From: Magnetospirillum sp. ME-1
GTDB taxonomy: Bacteria > Pseudomonadota > Alphaproteobacteria > Rhodospirillales > Magnetospirillaceae
NCBI RefSeq assembly: GCF_002105535.1
Contig: NZ_CP015848.1
Location: forward strand, 62,001-126,000
Direction: 5' to 3'
DNA: 64,000 bases
Under the pieces are notes generated by a model. The model saw only the letters and a program-made list of their open reading frames with translations. It was not told the origin of the DNA and searched no databases. The stretch's first letter is position 1. Every line of letters starts with the position of its first letter. The position numbers and the translations under genes were made by a program. This document shows positions 60,073 to 64,000 of this stretch, one piece after another.

Positions 60073-61632
60073 TTAGAACTTCACGACCAGCGAGGTCTCG
60101 CCCAGCAGCCAGGTCTTGTTCGGCATGCTGGCGGGGCTGGAATTGGTGGAAATGTTCTGCTTGTAGCCCCGACCGGGAGTGGCCATGCCGAAAGCAGCCG
60201 ACAGAGCAACGTTGTCGCTGATGGCCCATTCGGCGGCAAAGTCGATTTCCCGGGCGAGGTCGGCCGAGGTGACGCCGCTCAGCTGGCTCCTGGCGTCGTA
60301 CTTGTAGTCGAAGGCCAGGACGGAGAGCTTGAGGTCATCACGCGGATTCACGCTGAACGTCAGCTGGTGAATGTTCACGTTGGAGTTGGAGATCACGTAA
60401 TTGCCGACGATCTCGCCGATGAACCAGGTACCGAAGCCACGGGTGATCGCGTTGTAGAAGAAGGGATCATAAGCCGTCTTCTTGTTGTCACCAGGGTTCT
60501 TGTCGCCCGAAAAGTGAGCGTAGCGGTAGGACAGCTTGGGCGTCCACATCACGCTGGACAACTGATAACCCGGCTCGATGTAGTAGGCGTCGGCGTCAAC
60601 CTGGTTATTGTGCGTGTTGTTCTTTTCCTTCACGGCATTGCCGTAGAACGAGAAGTCCGGCAGGAACGGCAGCGGATTGCCGCCCACATGGAACGAGAAC
60701 ACGTTCATGCCGTTGCGGGCCGACGACAGGGTGTTGGTCACCGTCGAGTTGGTCTGGTTGCGATTGAAGGTGTAGACGTTGTCGTCATTGGCCGACACCA
60801 CCTTGAAGTAGGTCACGCCGGCGTACCACTTGCGGTCGGCATAGTTGGAAGCGCCATCGGGAGCGGGCTTGCCCTCGACCTGGTCGGCATTGCCGAACAG
60901 TTCGATATTGCCGCCGGCAACCTTGGTCAGGGCGTTTTCGTACAGGCCCGGCAGCATCACCGAATTGGAGGCGTTGTTCTTCAGGTAGAACACGTCGGCG
61001 CGAACGTTGCCCGACGAGAACTTGGCCAAGCCGGTCTCGGCGAAGGCGGTCCGGGACTGGGTCCAGAACATGCCGCGCTTGCCGATATTGTTGGTGCCAT
61101 TGCTGATCAGGAAGCCGTCGGCGATGCGGAAGCTCTGACGGCCGCCCGACAGGTCCAGGCCGTTCTCGTCGAGGCCCAGACCCACCAGGGTCTTGCCCGA
61201 CTTCCAGCCGCCGTACAGGTTCTCCAACTCGACCAGCCAGGGATGGCCGTAGGTGGTGGAGATCAGCGAGGGTTCGCCCGAACCGCCGGTCATGGTGAAC
61301 TGGCCGCTGACGTCGCCGTAGAAGGTGCCGTAATTCTCGGTCTCGTAGGAGGCCTTGAGCTCGGGATGCAGGAAGGTCTCGGACCAGTTGCCATGGCCGG
61401 TGATGCGCTTGCCGGGAGAACCGGCGTTGTTGGTCCACGAGCCGGCGCCGAATTGGGCGCCCGGGCTGGTGAACAGGGTGACGCCGCCAGTAAAGGCGCC
61501 GTCAATCTTCAGGCCGCCCTGCTCGTACAGCGAGAAATCGGCGGACGCCGGCGTGGCCGCCAGACCGAGAACCGCCGAAAGAATCGCACCCGAAACCAGG
61601 GAACGGCGACGAAGATTGTGTCGATACATCAT
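60073..61632 (-). CDS. Outer-membrane beta-barrel protein (porin-like)
   Basis: This 519-residue precursor has a signal peptide (RRRSLVSGAILSAVLGLAATPASA). A long series of alternating hydrophobic/polar strands with aromatic girdles is followed by a C-terminal Phe (LLGETSLVVKF), the outer-membrane insertion signal. No cysteine in the mature part. Size and pattern suggest a 16- to 18-stranded substrate-specific channel, possibly of the alginate-export/OprD-like type; I cannot fix the family. It has fewer rare codons and lower GC than neighbours, fitting high expression. It begins ATG-ATG after GAGGGGG and has a good terminator. Confidence 0.8.
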   Translation of the reverse strand: MMYRHNLRRRSLVSGAILSAVLGLAATPASADFSLYEQGGLKIDGAFTGGVTLFTSPGAQFGAGSWTNNAGSPGKRITGHGNWSETFLHPELKASYETENYGTFYGDVSGQFTMTGGSGEPSLISTTYGHPWLVELENLYGGWKSGKTLVGLGLDENGLDLSGGRQSFRIADGFLISNGTNNIGKRGMFWTQSRTAFAETGLAKFSSGNVRADVFYLKNNASNSVMLPGLYENALTKVAGGNIELFGNADQVEGKPAPDGASNYADRKWYAGVTYFKVVSANDDNVYTFNRNQTNSTVTNTLSSARNGMNVFSFHVGGNPLPFLPDFSFYGNAVKEKNNTHNNQVDADAYYIEPGYQLSSVMWTPKLSYRYAHFSGDKNPGDNKKTAYDPFFYNAITRGFGTWFIGEIVGNYVISNSNVNIHQLTFSVNPRDDLKLSVLAFDYKYDARSQLSGVTSADLAREIDFAAEWAISDNVALSAAFGMATPGRGYKQNISTNSSPASMPNKTWLLGETSLVVKF

Positions 61633-61918
61633 TGACCCCCTCGATGAACTGTCAGAGTTGCCGGGATAAAAGCAACCTGCATGCCAAACTGTGTTTGCCC
61701 GAACCGCCTGGCCTTCGCGCCCAATCGCGCCGGCCTAATGCCGAATTCGTAGGCACACATGTCATACATGAGCGATTATTGGGCAGGCAACCCGGATTCC
61801 AACGTTCCGGGGTTTGCGCGTGCGCAATGCGCCGCACCGTTGCCAAAAAGCAACGCTTGTCCGATTCATGACAGAAAGCGGTCAGCCGCCCGGTCGAACC
61901 GGGCGGCCGATGAAAGGC
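61633..61918. promoter_or_regulatory. Intergenic region upstream of the barrel gene
   Basis: These 286 bp have no gene. The part next to the barrel gene is AT-rich and presumably holds its promoter, but I see no clear hexamer pair. At the right end lies the hairpin listed separately. Confidence 0.4.
61885..61907 (-). terminator. Perfect hairpin after the giant surface-protein gene
   Basis: GCCGCCCGGT, 3-base loop, ACCGGGCGGC: a perfect 10-bp stem 12 bases past the stop. In the minus direction it is followed by TGACCGCTTTCTG, a weak T tract. Probable terminator. Confidence 0.7.
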
Positions 61919-64000
61919 TCACCCGACGTGGGCGTGGTTCTCCACGTAAACGTGGGTGTCACCGTTGGAATACTGGGTGTAGCTGTCCTGGTGACCGTTG
62001 ACCACCAGCTCGGCGGAGCCGCTGGCCTTCCATCCGCTGTCGCTCAGCGTGACCTGATTGGCTCCGATCACCACCAGGGCGTTGCTGGTGCCGGTGATGG
62101 CGTTGGTGCCGTTCAGCATGGACTGCAGATGGGCGAGGTCGAGGACCGCGTTGTTGTTGCTGGCGTGGCTCAAGTCCAGGACGTCGAAGTTCTGCAACGC
62201 GTTGTTCCAGACCGACGACAGATTGAATTGGCTGCCGTTGAAGTTTTCCCACAGCAGGGTGTTGCCGCCGCCGGCGCCGCCGTCGAGGAAGTCGAAGGTC
62301 ATGTCCGAAACACCGACCGTGTTATAGCTGCCGTGGCCCACATAGACGTCGTCGCCGCCGTTCAGGTGAACCACCTGGTGGCCGCCGCTGCCGATGACGT
62401 AGTCGGCACCGGCGCTCCCGTTGTAATAGCCGCTGCTGCCCAGAAGCGTGGCCGAATGGCCGGTGACCGTCAGACTGGTGGACGACATCACCGGATCCCA
62501 TATCCAACCGCTGCCGTTGTTGTCGATGTAGTCGATGCCCTGGACCGAGTCGAACGAGCCCGACAGGCTGCCGGTGCCCCAGGTCATCAGGGTCATGGCC
62601 GTCTGTGTTCCCGACATCAGGCCGTGGCTGTTGAGGTCCAGGACACCGTCCAGGCTCAGCGAGCCATAAACCGACAGCCGGTCGGCGCTCCCCTGCCACA
62701 GGTCGAACAGCAGATGGGAATTGTCGGTCAGCGTCAGGTCGCCGGCGATGGTCAGGGTTCCGGCCACGCCGGACGTGCCCGGATTGATGTAGCTGTGGTT
62801 GACGAGGTCGGCGTCCCAGACGTTCAGGGTGCCGAAACCCTCGATCCGGCCGGTGGAATTGTCGAACACGGCATGGCCCGTGCCGGCGCCATCGGACACC
62901 GTGAGCACCGTGGTGTTGCCGGTCAGGGTCAGGGTGGCGTGGTTGTCGAAAGTCCCCACCGTCAGGTTGAGGTCGTCATTCACCTTGATCACGCCGTAAT
63001 TGATCAGATCGGCGGCGGACAGGCCGTAGGTTAAGCTGGCCCCGGCATCGGCCAGGATGGTGCCGTGGTTGGTCAGGATATCGTGAACGGCCAATGAAAC
63101 CGATCCCGCCCCGGTGGACTGCAACTCGATCGTGCCCTGATTGCTGAAGGCGTGTTCGAGGGTTGCAGAGGAGTTGAAGGCGTTTCCGGCCACCAGCAGC
63201 AGGGTGGCCGCGGCGTTCTGGAAGGCCACGCCGATATCGTTGCCCGCTCCCATCATGGACAGGGTGCCGCCCGTCAGGTTGACGGTGCCGCTGCCGGTCA
63301 GCGTGCCGCCGTTCATGCTGGCGCCCTTGGTCAGCATCAGCTTGGCATCGATATGGTCCGTCTGGCCCGTGCTGGCCAGTGCGGTGGTAGACCCAAAGGT
63401 CATGAACGTGCCGCCGCCGGTCAGTCCGCCCGAGGTGAAGTTGAAGTTGCCGAAATCCCTGAACACCATGGCGCTGTTATTGAGCGCCAGAGTGCCGCCG
63501 CTAATGTTGATGATCGAGGCGGTGTCCGTTCCGCCCGCCACGCTCATTCCCAGCGTTCCACCGGACAGCGTCAGGTTGCTGGCGACGGAGGCGGTCGAAC
63601 TGGACAGCCGCAGGCCGCCGATCAGGTCGCTGCCGCTGGAATGCACGACCGTACCGCCGGTAATGGTGGTCAGCGCCAGGGAATCGGGCAGCGTGCCGCC
63701 CCAATTGCTGGCGTTCTCCCAGGCCTGGGATGCCGAGCCCGTCCAGGCCCGCTGATGGTCGTACTCCACCACCCGGATGGTGCGGGTGGAAACCCGGCCG
63801 GCGGCATCCGTCACTGTGTAGGTGAGGACGTCCAGACCGGTCTGTCCGGCGGTGGGGGTATAAGTGTAAGCGCCGGTCGTCGTGTTCAGCGACACGGTGC
63901 CATAGCTGCTGACCAGGGTCTCGGTGGCCCCCGACACAGTCGTGGTGCCGCTGAGATGATAGGTCAGCGCGGTCCCCTCGACATCGAAGGCCGCAAGGGT
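61919..64000 (-). CDS. C-terminal part of a giant repeat-rich secreted or surface protein
   Basis: The frame is open to base 64000, so the N-terminus lies beyond the window; 693 residues are visible. The first part is a VCBS/cadherin-like domain (GTVSLNTTTGAYTYTPTAGQTGLDVLTYTVTD, core GAYTYTPTAGQTGLDVLTYT). It continues with Gly/Thr/Ser-rich beta-helix-type repeats (LTLSGGTLGMSV, INISGGTLALN, VNLTGGTLSMM). The end has an RTX-like GSAGADYVIGSGGHQVVHLNGGDDVYVG block and the acidic/aliphatic FDVLDLSHASNNNAVLDLAHL. No autotransporter barrel, so type I secretion is likely. Such proteins are adhesins or surface layers. Confidence 0.8.
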   Translation of the reverse strand, partial: TLAAFDVEGTALTYHLSGTTTVSGATETLVSSYGTVSLNTTTGAYTYTPTAGQTGLDVLTYTVTDAAGRVSTRTIRVVEYDHQRAWTGSASQAWENASNWGGTLPDSLALTTITGGTVVHSSGSDLIGGLRLSSSTASVASNLTLSGGTLGMSVAGGTDTASIINISGGTLALNNSAMVFRDFGNFNFTSGGLTGGGTFMTFGSTTALASTGQTDHIDAKLMLTKGASMNGGTLTGSGTVNLTGGTLSMMGAGNDIGVAFQNAAATLLLVAGNAFNSSATLEHAFSNQGTIELQSTGAGSVSLAVHDILTNHGTILADAGASLTYGLSAADLINYGVIKVNDDLNLTVGTFDNHATLTLTGNTTVLTVSDGAGTGHAVFDNSTGRIEGFGTLNVWDADLVNHSYINPGTSGVAGTLTIAGDLTLTDNSHLLFDLWQGSADRLSVYGSLSLDGVLDLNSHGLMSGTQTAMTLMTWGTGSLSGSFDSVQGIDYIDNNGSGWIWDPVMSSTSLTVTGHSATLLGSSGYYNGSAGADYVIGSGGHQVVHLNGGDDVYVGHGSYNTVGVSDMTFDFLDGGAGGGNTLLWENFNGSQFNLSSVWNNALQNFDVLDLSHASNNNAVLDLAHLQSMLNGTNAITGTSNALVVIGANQVTLSDSGWKASGSAELVVNGHQDSYTQYSNGDTHVYVENHAHVG

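Overview
The window is about 64 kb of GC-rich, gene-dense DNA with many 1- and 4-base gene overlaps. The gene content (reverse-type Dsr sulfur oxidation, a HoxFUYH hydrogenase, bacteriohemerythrin, tandem PilZ proteins, phasin, nitrate/nitrite-type chemoreceptor) points to an alphaproteobacterium of the Rhodospirillales, most likely Magnetospirillum or a close relative. That placement is inference from gene content. No rRNA, tRNA, CRISPR array or insertion sequence was found.

Region 1 (1-3150): the end of an unrecognised gene, a divergent voltage-gated K+ channel, and a cobA-cbiX pair that could supply sirohydrochlorin or siroheme for Dsr. Region 2 (3155-4245, minus): a TauD-type dioxygenase and a 75-residue protein, divergent from dsrA. 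Region 3 (4482-15100, plus): a complete dsrABEFHCMKLJOP operon. DsrEFH and DsrL are present and no dsrD is seen, so it should run in the sulfur-oxidising direction. Three palindromic repeat elements lie inside this operon, and one appears to provide the start region of dsrJ. dsrN, dsrR and dsrS are not in the window.

Region 4 (15227-25572): an unrecognised 423-residue protein, a SulP-STAS-cNMP permease, a DsbD/ScsB-like reductase, a NIT-domain chemoreceptor, a receiver/pentapeptide fusion and a DnrO-like exported protein. Region 5 (25709-39167): Atm1-type ABC exporter, phasin, PAS histidine kinase, threonine synthase with an M16 peptidase and an orphan binding protein, then a TetR-RND efflux operon with a likely operator, and a pseudouridine synthase. 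Region 6 (39351-48466): universal stress protein, OmpA lipoprotein and AsmA-like protein, DUF190-fluC, a PAS-PAS-GGDEF protein, modBC without modA, an Arg/Asp-repeat exported protein and a receiver with a zinc ribbon.

Region 7 (48454-54592, minus): the hoxF-U-Y-H bidirectional NAD-linked hydrogenase, its maturation protease, and two small cysteine-containing proteins that may belong to the same transcript. Region 8 (54838-64000): GNAT plus an Rrf2 regulator, Tex, hemerythrin, two tandem PilZ proteins, a large outer-membrane barrel protein, and the C-terminal 693 residues of a giant repeat-rich surface or secreted protein cut by the window edge.

Taken together, the region encodes electron entry from reduced sulfur (Dsr) and hydrogen (Hox), surrounded by redox, metal and oxygen sensing genes. 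Two dispersed inverted-repeat families are scattered through it, including inside operons.
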